From Bacillus pseudomycoides DSM 12442 (GTDB lineage Bacteria > Bacillota > Bacilli > Bacillales > Bacillaceae_G): 64,000 bases of DNA. Location: assembly GCF_000161455.1 (NCBI RefSeq), contig NZ_CM000745.1, positions 4,089,045-4,153,044 of the forward strand, given 5' to 3'. Made by a program: the position numbers and the translations under genes. Positions 16,804-26,051 of the stretch are shown in pieces. Below the pieces are notes generated by a model. The model was given only the letters and a program-made list of their open reading frames with translations, ran no database searches and was not told the origin of the DNA. Each line of letters opens with the position of its first letter. The stretch's first letter is position 1.

Positions 16804-17552
16804 CCACGTCTTCCTCCTAATAATGCTAATACATCAAGTATTTCTTGATAGAACTTTTCTCGATATAGTCCGCGGTGTAATTCATTATAAAGTTCACCAT
16901 CTTTAATAAAAATCACGCGGTTGCAATAGCTCGCTGCGAACGGGTCATGTGTTACCATTAAGATCGTTGCTTGTTCTTCTTTATTTAATTTTGTAAAAAG
17001 TTCCATTACGTCGATTGCTGCTTTAGAGTCTAAATTTCCTGTAGGCTCATCAGCAAGCAAGAGAGATGGATTATGAATAACAGCGCGAGCTACCGCAGTG
17101 CGCTGTGCTTGTCCACCAGAAACTTCGAAAATCCGCTTGTCTAAAATGTGGTCAATCCCAAGTTTCTTTGAAACAATATCTAATCTCTTATCCATTTCTT
17201 TTAGCGGAACATTGTCTAACGTTAATGGTAATACGATATTTTCACCAATTGTTAACGTATCTAATAAGTTAAAGTTTTGAAAAACAAACCCTAGTTCTTG
17301 GCGGCGGAAAACAGCTAGTTTTTCCCTGCGGAATGTGTGCGGCTGTTTCCCGTTAATAAAAACTTCGCCTGCAGTAGGAGAATCGATTGTTGAAATTACA
17401 TTTAAGAAAGTAGATTTACCGCTTCCTGAAGGCCCCATAATTGCGACAAATTCTCCTTTATCTACATGTAAATTAATATTTTTTAAAGCGGTATGAGGGA
17501 CTTTGCCCTCATAAACTTTAGAGACATTTTTAATGTGTAAGACTTCTTCCAT
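16800..17552 (-). CDS. BceA-type ABC ATPase
   Basis: A 250-aa ATPase: Walker A GPSGSGKST (about 40), Q-loop VFQNFN, signature SGGQAQR (about 145), Walker B LLLADEPTGNLD (about 165), H-loop MVTHD. It ends FYQEILDVLALLGGRRG, the tail usual in BceA proteins. It lies between two permease genes and could energise either one. Confidence 0.92.
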   Translation of the reverse strand: MEEVLHIKNVSKVYEGKVPHTALKNINLHVDKGEFVAIMGPSGSGKSTFLNVISTIDSPTAGEVFINGKQPHTFRREKLAVFRRQELGFVFQNFNLLDTLTIGENIVLPLTLDNVPLKEMDKRLDIVSKKLGIDHILDKRIFEVSGGQAQRTAVARAVIHNPSLLLADEPTGNLDSKAAIDVMELFTKLNKEEQATILMVTHDPFAASYCNRVIFIKDGELYNELHRGLYREKFYQEILDVLALLGGRRG

Positions 17553-17573
17553 AAAGAATCACCTTTCTATTTT

Positions 17574-19544
17574 TTAAAGACTAATATGTCGAGATAGTTT
17601 TTGCATATATAAGGAACGAATTAACAAGAAAAAGATAATTTCAACCGTTCCAAATATCGTAAGAACAACTGTAATTTCAGCAAATAATGATAGATTTATG
17701 ACTTCTTGTAGCATTTTTGTAGCAAACATTGTATGAATGGAAGCCATGATGTACGGAACGAAGAATAAGATCGCTAGCTGAATGGTAGCGGAACGCTTCA
17801 TTTCAGATTCTGTTAACCCGATTTTTGTAATCGTAATATATTTTTCTTGTTCACTTGTTAAGTCCGTATACATACGGAAGTAAAGGACACTCCCGGCACC
17901 AATGAAGAAAATGACACCAAGGAAAGTACCAATAAAGAAGAATGAAGCGGCGCCTAGTTTAATTTGGTATAGCGTATCACTCGCTTCCCACATGATATAT
18001 AAAGGTTCTTTAGATGCGATACTTTTTCGATCTTTTTCCAATTTATTAATATATTCTTCAGCGATTACATATGTCTTTTCCCAGTCTTGTACTTGAAAGT
18101 TATACAGTGTCATATGTCTCATGTTATTCGATAAAGCATGTACTGTATCATCAGATAAAATTAGTAATTGTGGTGTCAGACCAGCTGGTGTTACGCTAAA
18201 ATTCTCATAATCTTTTACATGTAATGTAAGTGAATTTTGCGAAAGTGTAACGTTTTTTTGTTTGAAATCTTCTTGCAGTGGACTCAATATGTTTTGATAT
18301 CCATATCCAGGTAGGATGTATGTTTCATTCTCTTTTACAAAAAGGTGCTTGAGATGTAAAGCAGTCGCAAGTTTATTATAGTCACTTTCTTTTAATACAT
18401 ATGCTTCTCTTTCATAAGGAGTGGTTTTGTCCTTTTGTAATGAAACGGCATATAAGTCTGTTTTGAACTTTTTATAGGTAAATTGTTCTTCGCTAAGTCG
18501 TTTTTCTAACCAGTCCATATGCTGTGAAGCAAGTGGATTGGCATCGTATGAAATATAGGTGAACGGGAATGGATTATTTTTGGCAACATCCAACTTTATG
18601 AATTTCCCAAACCCATATATGAATGTAATCATTGTAAATGCGAGAGTAGATAGCATAGCTACAATAAAAAGCATATTAATATTTGTTCGAATACGGCTTG
18701 CCAAATCTGAAATCCACAGCATATTAATTCGCTTCATGTAAAATTTTCGTCTTGTTTTCAAAATCCGAATGAGCAGGAAGCAAATTTGTGAAAAGAAAAA
18801 GTATGTTCCAATTGCCACAAGTGACGGAATGACGAAAATGCTAGAAAACATGTAAATCGATCCTATCTTTGGATCTAAAGATAGAAAGAACATTGGATTT
18901 CCAGCTAGTATATATCCCAATAGCAAACATAGAGCACCAAATAAAGAAATAAGTATAGATGGTTTTTGCTCTTTTTGCTTTACTCTTCCTTCTTTTAAAA
19001 GGCGTACGGCTTTTCTTGTTCGGATGAGCATAGGAGTAAAAGCAGAAACAACGATAAAGAGTCCAAGGAAGATTGTTGCAGTTAAAAGGATGGCCCCTGA
19101 AGGCCAATATAAATACAATCCTGGGACGTGTGTGATTTTTCCTGTTACTAACAAGAAAAATTGTGAGAATACGAGTCCAAGTTGAATGCCAACAAAGATG
19201 GACAATATCCCAATCAACATATTTTCCATAAAAACAAGACGTTTTAATTGCCTTCTCGATATTCCTAAAACGGTTAAAACTCCAAATTGTTTTTTACGAA
19301 CTTTTAAGAAAGTACCGATGGAATAAAGCAGAAAGAAAAAGGAAAAGCACACAATGACCACTTCTGAAAATATCATTAACCCTGTAATTCCATCAACTGT
19401 ACTAAAATTTTGTAGCCGAGGATGAAATAAATACACCGCAAATGAGAAGAAAATCGCAATGGAAAACGCACTGCTTAAAAAATAGGCAAAATAAGCACGG
19501 GAATTTCGCGTTACGTTTTTAAATGCAAACTGCCAAAAAGTCAT
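17574..19544 (-). CDS. BceB-type ABC permease, first copy
   Basis: A 656-aa FtsX-domain permease with the same plan as its neighbour: N-terminal helix from about 17, paired helices to about 306, a large extracellular domain (about 315-530) and three C-terminal helices. The frame opens 15 codons upstream, but GGAGGT lies 7 nt before the ATG at 19544. It is separated from the kinase gene by a hairpin terminator, so the transporter part may be transcribed more strongly or separately from the regulators. Confidence 0.88.
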   Translation of the reverse strand: MTFWQFAFKNVTRNSRAYFAYFLSSAFSIAIFFSFAVYLFHPRLQNFSTVDGITGLMIFSEVVIVCFSFFFLLYSIGTFLKVRKKQFGVLTVLGISRRQLKRLVFMENMLIGILSIFVGIQLGLVFSQFFLLVTGKITHVPGLYLYWPSGAILLTATIFLGLFIVVSAFTPMLIRTRKAVRLLKEGRVKQKEQKPSILISLFGALCLLLGYILAGNPMFFLSLDPKIGSIYMFSSIFVIPSLVAIGTYFFFSQICFLLIRILKTRRKFYMKRINMLWISDLASRIRTNINMLFIVAMLSTLAFTMITFIYGFGKFIKLDVAKNNPFPFTYISYDANPLASQHMDWLEKRLSEEQFTYKKFKTDLYAVSLQKDKTTPYEREAYVLKESDYNKLATALHLKHLFVKENETYILPGYGYQNILSPLQEDFKQKNVTLSQNSLTLHVKDYENFSVTPAGLTPQLLILSDDTVHALSNNMRHMTLYNFQVQDWEKTYVIAEEYINKLEKDRKSIASKEPLYIMWEASDTLYQIKLGAASFFFIGTFLGVIFFIGAGSVLYFRMYTDLTSEQEKYITITKIGLTESEMKRSATIQLAILFFVPYIMASIHTMFATKMLQEVINLSLFAEITVVLTIFGTVEIIFFLLIRSLYMQKLSRHISL

Positions 19545-19590
19545 GCTGTATACCTCCAAATCGAAGATATAGATGTAGTCATGTTGCAAA

Positions 19591-19620
19591 AAATGTATGA
19601 GAGTGAGTTCTCATACATTT
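19591..19620 (-). terminator. Hairpin terminator between kinase and transporter genes
   Basis: Perfect 12-bp arms AAATGTATGAGA / TCTCATACATTT with a 6-nt loop. On the minus strand the stem runs into TTTTTT, so it should act as an intrinsic terminator downstream of the kinase gene. Confidence 0.7.
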
Positions 19621-19638
19621 CGCTGAAATTGTGTATGT

Positions 19639-20661
19639 TCATTCTTCAATCACCTTCCCCGAGCCGTCTGCTTGATGATTTAAAGCATTATGGAAGATGA
19701 TCTTAATGCTAGTCCCTTTACCTACTTCAGAGTCTAACTTCACGGAATGACCTAAATAAGAGCAAATTTTACTGACAATATAAAGCCCCATACCAGTTGA
19801 TTCTCCGAAAGTACGTCCATTTTTCCCTGTATAAAATGGTTCAAATACTCTTCGGATATCTTCCTGCGGGATACCAACTCCTTCATCACGAATTTCCAAA
19901 ATAATATCTTTCCCATTTCGATAGCCAGATAAGAAGACTTTCTTGCCTCGCTCGCCAGAATAGCGAACCGCATTCGTCATTAACTGATAAATAATGAATT
20001 TCAGCCACTTTGCATCAGAAGCAACCATAAGATCAGAATGAACTTCTAGAACAGGGAATACACCGTTACGAATAAAGAGTTCTTTTAAGCCGTTAATATT
20101 TTTTGTTACGGCATCCTTTAGTGAAATCGTTTCTACATGGAAGTCTTCGTGGAAGTTATTGAGTCTCGCCATATATAACGCCATATCAAGTCCTTGATTT
20201 AATCTTTCTAGTTCTTTCTTAAACTTCGGAATGAGATGTTCATCTTCCATTTCTAGTACCATCAGCTGCATAATAGAAACTGGCGTTTTCATTTGATGTA
20301 CCCAGTGGTTAATAAACAATTGGTGTTCTTGTTGTTTGACTTCATATGATTGCAGTTCTTTTTGGAACAAACGATATTGAGTCCGAACAAGCTCATTTAC
20401 GCCGTGTGGCATAGGTGCGGTCGCTCTTTCAATAAACGCATCTTCCATTTTTTCCGGTGGCTCACTTAATCTGTGATACATTCTGCGGTTGCGAACATAA
20501 CGATAAACAAGGAAGCAAATAAATAAATATAAACTTAATACGATGAAATAAAATTTATTGTTTTGAAATCCATCAACTGCATCATAGAGAATAAAAATGA
20601 TACCGAAATTTAATGCGTATAATAGAAAAAATGCAAAATGATCACGCAAAAATAACTTCAT
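19639..20661 (-). CDS. BceS-type intramembrane-sensing histidine kinase
   Basis: A 340-aa kinase with two N-terminal helices (about 10-27 and 38-56) joined by only some ten residues, so it has no real sensor domain. This is the hallmark of kinases that sense through a Bce permease. The phospho-acceptor is His 122 in HWVHQMKTP; N-box near 225 (LMTNAVRYS), then DEGVGIP and GMGLYI. The start lies 2 nt after the regulator stop, with GGAGTGA in the regulator's 3' end. Confidence 0.92.
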   Translation of the reverse strand: MKLFLRDHFAFFLLYALNFGIIFILYDAVDGFQNNKFYFIVLSLYLFICFLVYRYVRNRRMYHRLSEPPEKMEDAFIERATAPMPHGVNELVRTQYRLFQKELQSYEVKQQEHQLFINHWVHQMKTPVSIMQLMVLEMEDEHLIPKFKKELERLNQGLDMALYMARLNNFHEDFHVETISLKDAVTKNINGLKELFIRNGVFPVLEVHSDLMVASDAKWLKFIIYQLMTNAVRYSGERGKKVFLSGYRNGKDIILEIRDEGVGIPQEDIRRVFEPFYTGKNGRTFGESTGMGLYIVSKICSYLGHSVKLDSEVGKGTSIKIIFHNALNHQADGSGKVIEE

Positions 20662-20663
20662 GC

Positions 20664-21359
20664 TTATTCACTCCAAGTTGCGTTAAAACGATACCCTAAT
20701 CCGCGTACTGTTTCAATTGCGTTTTCAATACCAAGCTCATTAAATTTCTTACGAAGACGTGTAATGTTTACGTTTAACGTGTTTTCTTCAACGAAGCTTT
20801 CATCATCCCAAAGCGCAGCTAATAGATCTTCGCGGTTTGCTGTACGAGGGTGTTTCGATAATAACATTTCAGCTAAGATAGCTTCTTTCTTTGTAAGAAG
20901 AACTTGCTTCGTTCCAAAATGGATTTCTGGTCGTTCCGGGAATAATTTTAGCCCTTCAACTTCAACAATTCGTTCTGAAATATTTGGAGCATAATCACCG
21001 TAAATACGGCGTAATTGACCTTTAATTTTCGCCATTACAACATCGTAGTGGAATGGTTTTGTAATATAATCATCCGCACCGCTCTCAATCGCCATAATTT
21101 GTTCCATCTCACCAGCACGAGCAGAAATGAAAATAATCGGGCAAGTAGATTCATGACGAATTTGACGGCACCAGTAGAAGCCATCGAACTTCGGTAAGTT
21201 TACATCTAGAAGCACTAGGTGTGGTTTCACTCTATTAAAAGAATCCATAATATCATCAAAGTTATCCGCAACAACAGCTTCATAACCATATTTTTGAATG
21301 TGAGACTGAAGTAAAGATGAGATATTTGGATCGTCTTCAACGATTAAAATTTTATACAT
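20664..21359 (-). CDS. BceR-type response regulator (OmpR family)
   Basis: A 231-aa regulator: receiver with VEDD (about 9) and the phosphorylated Asp in LVLLDVNLPKFDG (about 53), KPFHYD (about 103), then a winged-helix DNA-binding domain ending RLRKKFNELG...VRGLGYRF. AGGAGG decides the ATG at 21359; the open frame runs 15 codons further. It is co-transcribed with the kinase and pairs with it to control the adjacent transporter genes. Confidence 0.93.
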   Translation of the reverse strand: MYKILIVEDDPNISSLLQSHIQKYGYEAVVADNFDDIMDSFNRVKPHLVLLDVNLPKFDGFYWCRQIRHESTCPIIFISARAGEMEQIMAIESGADDYITKPFHYDVVMAKIKGQLRRIYGDYAPNISERIVEVEGLKLFPERPEIHFGTKQVLLTKKEAILAEMLLSKHPRTANREDLLAALWDDESFVEENTLNVNITRLRKKFNELGIENAIETVRGLGYRFNATWSE

Positions 21360-21493
21360 ATGTATATTCCTCCTAAAAAAACAATTGTAGCTATAGTGTA
21401 CCATGTGTTTCTTGTCTTTTCATTACCTTGAAACGAGTGCTAGTAAACAGTATAGGACAAAAGTGGAAAAAGTAAAAAGGGTTATGGATATAA

Positions 21494-21541
21494 TTGACAA
21501 TATACGTTTTTTATTTTAACATTTAGATAAATATCTAAATG
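21494..21541 (+). promoter_or_regulatory. Promoter with perfect palindromic operator, sdpRI-like operon
   Basis: TTGACA (21494-21499), 17-bp spacer, TAACAT (21517-21522). A perfect palindrome CATTTAGATA-AA-TATCTAAATG (21520-21541) overlaps the -10 box and start site. This is where an ArsR-type autorepressor should bind. Confidence 0.85.
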
Positions 21542-21567
21542 TCTAATTATTGAAAGGAAGAAAGACA

Positions 21568-21840
21568 TTGAACCAAGCATTTAAAGCATTAGCAGATCCA
21601 ACAAGGCGAAAAATATTAGATTTATTAAAAGAAGGTGATTTAACAGCTGGTGAAATTGCCGAACAGTTCAATATGACAAAGCCAAGTATTTCACATCATT
21701 TAAGTGCACTTAAAAACGCGGAACTTATACAAGATGAAAAAAGAGGGCAATTTGTTGTGTATTCCTTGAACACAACTGTTTTTCAAGATTTATTAACTTG
21801 GGTGTTTACGTTTACGAATAAAGGGGGAGAGGGGAAATGA
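21568..21840 (+). CDS. SdpR-like ArsR family autorepressor
   Basis: A 90-aa winged-helix repressor: ALADPTRRKILDLL (about 6), helix-turn-helix GEIAEQFNMTKPSISHHLSAL (about 30-50, shown here as a region), wing EKRGQFVVYSL. It has no metal-binding Cys pair and matches B. subtilis SdpR in the first residues. The start is a TTG at 21568 after GAAAGGAAG; an earlier TTG lies before the ribosome site. It overlaps the sdpI-like gene by 4 nt. Confidence 0.88.
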   Translation: MNQAFKALADPTRRKILDLLKEGDLTAGEIAEQFNMTKPSISHHLSALKNAELIQDEKRGQFVVYSLNTTVFQDLLTWVFTFTNKGGEGK

Positions 21841-22469
21841 AAAAGCATCTTTTTGCAATTATATTAATTCTTACAACTTGCTTAATATGGGCAATTTCTT
21901 GGCCATACTTGCCAGATACAATCGCAACCCATTGGAGCGGCGGGACTGCTGATGGATTTTCATCGAAATTAACTGGAATGATGTCTATGGTTGGTATCAT
22001 GATTGGTTGTTATGTATTTCTAAATGTTTTACAAAAAATTGATCCAAAGAAAGAAAACTATGAAAAGTTTTCTAAAGCTTTGATGATGATAAATAATAGC
22101 CTGCTAGTTGTCTTATTTATCGGAAACATAGATATCATTACAAATGGCTTAGGTTATAAATTATTTATTAATCGGGTCCCCGAATTACTTGTTGGAATTT
22201 TATTTTTAATTATTGGTAATTATTTACCGCAGTGTAAACCGAATTTCTTTGTGGGTATGCGTAACCCATGGACGTTAAGCAATGAAGAAGTATGGCGCAA
22301 AACACATCGCTTTAGCGGAAAAGTATTTGTAGCTTTAGGACTTATGATGATGGTAAGTATTGTTGTGCCAGCTGAATGGAGATCTTATATGATGCTTACA
22401 ATGATATTAATTGCTGTGGTGTTGACGAATGGATATTCTTATATTTTATATAAAAAGGAACAATTATAA
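21837..22469 (+). CDS. SdpI-like membrane protein (immunity/sensor type)
   Basis: A 210-aa protein with about six membrane helices. The DUF1648-type start (LPDTIATHW, about 28) and the SdpI signature GNYLPQCKPNFFVGMRNPWTLS with WRKTHRF (about 125-160) are present. In B. subtilis SdpI gives immunity to the SDP toxin and sequesters SdpR. No sdpABC toxin genes are nearby, so here it may protect against toxins of others or do something else. Confidence 0.88.
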   Translation: MKKHLFAIILILTTCLIWAISWPYLPDTIATHWSGGTADGFSSKLTGMMSMVGIMIGCYVFLNVLQKIDPKKENYEKFSKALMMINNSLLVVLFIGNIDIITNGLGYKLFINRVPELLVGILFLIIGNYLPQCKPNFFVGMRNPWTLSNEEVWRKTHRFSGKVFVALGLMMMVSIVVPAEWRSYMMLTMILIAVVLTNGYSYILYKKEQL

Positions 22470-22610
22470 ATAGTAGATACGATTCTGTAAGGACGTTTGC
22501 AAGTAATGATATGTGGTAAGGATGAAGTCTTATTGCGTATCATTTTAGTTATTTAGGTCTGAATATTCAGTCTTGGTATACGCGAGTTTAAATCGTTTGG
22601 GGGAGAGGGC

Positions 22611-23327
22611 ATGTTAGAAATCATAAATTTTAGCAAAACCTACAAAGGTGGCAAAAAAGCAGTAGATGATTTGAGTTTAACTGTTCAAGCGGGAGATATT
22701 TTTGGGTTTATCGGACATAACGGCGCTGGGAAAAGTACGACGATTAAGTCACTAGTAGGTGTTATAGACTTTGAGGAGGGCGAAATTTTTGTTGATGGAC
22801 ATTCAGTAAAAAAGGACCCGATTACGTGTAAGAAGGTCATGGCATACATTCCTGATAATCCAGATTTATATGAACAACTAACAGGGATTCAATATTTGAA
22901 CTTTGTGGCGGATGTTTTTGGGGTGTCTGTAAAGGACAGGGAAGAACGGATACAAACATATGGAGATGCTTTTGAGATTACACCATATTTGGGGGATTTA
23001 ATATCCTCCTACTCACACGGTATGAAACAAAAAGTAGCGATTATATCAGCAGTTGTGCATCATCCCAAATTATTAGTTTTAGATGAGCCTTTTGTTGGTC
23101 TCGATCCAAAGGCGGCTCTTGTACTTAAGGGGATGATGAAGGAACTTTGTGAATCAGGCAGTGCGATTTTCTTTTCTACTCATGTATTAGATGTAGCAGA
23201 GAAGTTATGCAATAAGATAGCGATGATTCATAAAGGGAAACTAGCAATCTCGGGGGAAGTAAAGTCTTTAATCAAGGGAAATTCATTAGAAGAGCTCTTT
23301 ATGAAGGTGCTTGCTGATGAAGAATAA
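22611..23327 (+). CDS. ABC transporter ATPase (exporter type)
   Basis: A 238-aa ATPase: Walker A GHNGAGKST (about 35), signature SSYSHGMKQK (about 129), Walker B LLVLDEPFVGLDP (about 150), H-loop FFSTHV. It is CcmA/YthP-like. A 140-bp gap precedes it, with GGGGGAG before the ATG. Its stop overlaps the permease start by 11 nt, so the two are a pair. The substrate is unknown. Confidence 0.88.
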   Translation: MLEIINFSKTYKGGKKAVDDLSLTVQAGDIFGFIGHNGAGKSTTIKSLVGVIDFEEGEIFVDGHSVKKDPITCKKVMAYIPDNPDLYEQLTGIQYLNFVADVFGVSVKDREERIQTYGDAFEITPYLGDLISSYSHGMKQKVAIISAVVHHPKLLVLDEPFVGLDPKAALVLKGMMKELCESGSAIFFSTHVLDVAEKLCNKIAMIHKGKLAISGEVKSLIKGNSLEELFMKVLADEE

Positions 23328-24891
23328 TACGCTAGCGCTTTTAAAAATCCGTCTGATAACGCAGCTTGGTCTAAATACTTTCAAGTATGAAAAAGATAAG
23401 AAAAAGAAGCAGAGTAAAATTTTAATTTCAGTATCAATCGCCTTGGTTGCTGCCCTTTTGATGCTATATTGTGGAGGCGCGGCATATGGATTAATCAAAC
23501 TGGGGATAGGGGAAGTCATTCCAGTTTATGCATTCGTTATTAGCAGTATATTAGTTTTGTTTTTCACTATGTTTAAGGCGAATGGTGAAATTTTTGCCTT
23601 TAAGGATTATGATTTTGTCATGTCTTTACCGATTCGTGTAGATACGATTATTGCTAGTAGATTTTTGTATTTGTACGTATTAAATACTGTCTTTTCAATG
23701 ATCATCATGCTGCCGATGGGGATTATTTATTGTATATATGAGAATCCATCAATATCTTTCTATGTAATGTGGATCATAACTCTGTTTACAGTATCTTTAA
23801 TTCCAACAACAATTGCGGCTGTTTTTGGTGCATGCATTACGGCGATAGCATCTAAGTTTAGACATGCGAATCGAGTCACTACTGTTTTAAGTTTTATGGC
23901 AATTATTATATTTGGCTACTTTATGTTCAAGCAGGGAAATGCGAAATATAGTTTTACTGACTTAGAAGGGATTGGAGCAATCGTTTCAGAGCAATTGACT
24001 AAAGTGTATCCGCTAGCTAACATTTTTCAAAAAGCAATTGTCGATGCGAATATAGGAGCTTTTATTCTTTTTGTCAGCATATCAGTTATTTGGTATTATC
24101 TTTTTGTAAAAATACTCTCTTTCAAATATAAGCAAATCAATACAGGAGTTTCTACGTACCATACGCGTTCCGATTACAAGATTGATCATATGAAGAAAGA
24201 AAAAGTGTTGATTGCATTATATAAAAAAGAACGGAAGCGTTTCTTTTCTTCTACAGTATATGTGATTAATATCGGTATGGGAGTTGTCATGGCAGTCATA
24301 TTCTCACTTGCAGTCGTTATAGTAGGGCCAAGTCAATTTATTGGATATCCTGGAATCGAAACGCTTTTACAAAAGGTTGCTCCATTTGTTATTTCAGCAA
24401 TGATTGCAATGACGTGTACAACGTGTGTGTCATTGTCGCTCGAGGGGAAAAACGTATGGATTATCAAGTCATTGCCTCTTACACCGAAAATGATCTATGA
24501 CAGTAAGATTCTCATGAATCTTTCACTCAGCATACCTACATCAATTATTAGCGCTATCCTTATGATTATAGGTTTAAAGCCAGGTATTTGGACTTCAATT
24601 TTAATCGTAATTACCCCAATCACATATTCCTTTTTTTCAGCAGTATGGGGTGTTTTTATTAATAACCGATTTGCTTATTATGATTGGGTATCAGAAACCC
24701 AAGTAGTGAAACAGAGTATGGGAGCTGTTCTTGGTATGCTTGGAGGCATGATTCTGGCAGTCATTCCTGCCTTTCTTATAGGTACTGCTGTGATATCAAA
24801 CTATAGAATGTTTACTTTTGTATTTGTTGTAATGATTTCGATTATGACTGCAGTGTTGTATAGCAATGAGTCTAAAAGAAGGATAAAGTGA
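23317..24891 (+). CDS. ABC transporter permease, large ABC-2-like
   Basis: A 524-aa membrane protein with about twelve hydrophobic segments and a central basic loop (residues about 275-310, DYKIDHMKKEKVLIALYKKERKR region). It resembles the YthQ-type permeases that pair with YthP-like ATPases. The ATG at 23317 follows GAAGGTG; two codons of open frame upstream are ignored. The pair is flanked by its own terminator. Substrate unknown. Confidence 0.8.
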   Translation: MKNNTLALLKIRLITQLGLNTFKYEKDKKKKQSKILISVSIALVAALLMLYCGGAAYGLIKLGIGEVIPVYAFVISSILVLFFTMFKANGEIFAFKDYDFVMSLPIRVDTIIASRFLYLYVLNTVFSMIIMLPMGIIYCIYENPSISFYVMWIITLFTVSLIPTTIAAVFGACITAIASKFRHANRVTTVLSFMAIIIFGYFMFKQGNAKYSFTDLEGIGAIVSEQLTKVYPLANIFQKAIVDANIGAFILFVSISVIWYYLFVKILSFKYKQINTGVSTYHTRSDYKIDHMKKEKVLIALYKKERKRFFSSTVYVINIGMGVVMAVIFSLAVVIVGPSQFIGYPGIETLLQKVAPFVISAMIAMTCTTCVSLSLEGKNVWIIKSLPLTPKMIYDSKILMNLSLSIPTSIISAILMIIGLKPGIWTSILIVITPITYSFFSAVWGVFINNRFAYYDWVSETQVVKQSMGAVLGMLGGMILAVIPAFLIGTAVISNYRMFTFVFVVMISIMTAVLYSNESKRRIK

Positions 24892-24902
24892 AGCATTAGT
24901 CT

Positions 24903-24956
24903 AAAAAAGCTGTCTCCAAAAGGGTGTTAAAAATGACCTTTTGGGACAGCTTCTTT
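24903..24956. terminator. Terminator between convergent genes
   Basis: Long stem AAGCTGTCtCCAAAAGG / CCTTTTGGgACAGCTT with a loop of about 12 nt and a T-rich flank. It serves the permease and the minus-strand AraC gene. Confidence 0.8.
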
Positions 24957-24981
24957 ACTTTAATAATCAACTAGGAATATA

Positions 24982-25854
24982 TTACCTTTTTACAACTGGT
25001 ATCCATATTTCACTTTTAAAAGTAGATGAAGTCACATCTTTATTTTCATTCCATAGGATTTCCGGTCCTTCCATTTGTTCATAATTCGAAGATGGAAACC
25101 ACTCGGAATAAATACGTCCCCATACATTTTGCAATGCATTAGGAAATGGCCCAATTGCTTCAAATATAGCCCATGTTGAGGCAGGAACTTCAAGTTGCTT
25201 GAACTGCTCTGGACAAGTTTTCGTTGTTGCGACGCCAATATAGTGATCAAGTTCTCCTTTTTCCTCCATTCTCCCTTCAGAAAAATTGGTAGAAGCACTG
25301 ATGAGTCCTGTAGGATCCACATTCGAAAGGGTCTTTAATGTGTGAATTGATTGACTGTCTAAGCTTTTCCACATAGAAGCAATTTCTTGATTTACACCAC
25401 TAAAAATAATCGGTACTCGTTTCTTTATACCAACGATGCGAAACGTCTCTTTTTTTTCGATTCGATAGTTCATTTCATTTCCTCCTTTAATGGATAACTG
25501 GAAGGTCATTCGTGAGTAAGCCTTAAGGGTATGGCTGCTATTTCTAGCCTCTGACGGTGTTATCCCATGCAGATTTTGAAATGCACGTGAAAAGGAATCT
25601 GGCGAGTTGTATCCATATTTTATAGCGATATCAATGACTTTTACATTGCTAGCATTTAGCTCAAATGCTGCAAGAGTAAGGCGTCTACAACGAATATATT
25701 CTGAAAGCGACGTGCCTGAAAGGAAGGAAAACATTCTTTTAAAATGGTATTCCGAGCAGAAAGCTAGCCTAGCCACTTCTTTAAAGTCAATGTCATTCGT
25801 AAGATTGTCTTCAATATACTGTATTGCTGCATTCATATTTTTAAGCGAATCCAT
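24982..25854 (-). CDS. AraC family regulator with GyrI-like effector domain
   Basis: A 290-aa protein. Residues 8-105 hold two helix-turn-helix motifs (FKEVARLAFCSEYHFKRMF and DIAIKYGYNSPDSFSRAFQ regions), residues about 130-288 a GyrI-like/BacT-type small-molecule binding domain (FRIVGIKKRVP, VPASTWAIFEAIGPFP). Such proteins activate drug-efflux or stress genes after binding amphipathic ligands. AGGAGG is 7 nt before the ATG at 25854 (an adjacent ATG is 4 nt away). It is divergent from the BceAB-like transporter at 26151; the gap holds two operator motifs. Confidence 0.85.
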   Translation of the reverse strand: MDSLKNMNAAIQYIEDNLTNDIDFKEVARLAFCSEYHFKRMFSFLSGTSLSEYIRCRRLTLAAFELNASNVKVIDIAIKYGYNSPDSFSRAFQNLHGITPSEARNSSHTLKAYSRMTFQLSIKGGNEMNYRIEKKETFRIVGIKKRVPIIFSGVNQEIASMWKSLDSQSIHTLKTLSNVDPTGLISASTNFSEGRMEEKGELDHYIGVATTKTCPEQFKQLEVPASTWAIFEAIGPFPNALQNVWGRIYSEWFPSSNYEQMEGPEILWNENKDVTSSTFKSEIWIPVVKR

Positions 25855-25934
25855 CATATGACCTCCTTTGTTAATAGAATAGCAGGAATGAAATAACCTC
25901 ATCCGACATTTCGTGCACAATTATATAGGGTACC

Positions 25935-25960
25935 TTACAGAAATGTAATGTTTCTGTAAG
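25935..25960 (+). promoter_or_regulatory. Operator-like motif, copy 1 (no TCGATAG part)
   Basis: TTACA-GAAA-TGTAA-N6-TGTAAG. Same pattern as at 26052, 33860 and (minus) 43397, but without the TCGATAG word downstream. It sits in the gap between the AraC gene and the ABC genes. Confidence 0.5.
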
Positions 25961-26051
25961 GAGAATGAATGGATGGCTATTTATCCCAATGCTATAGTAG
26001 CAAAGTAGTTATTTCATGAAGTTAAATGTCCATGTCTTCTGCTAAGTAGCC

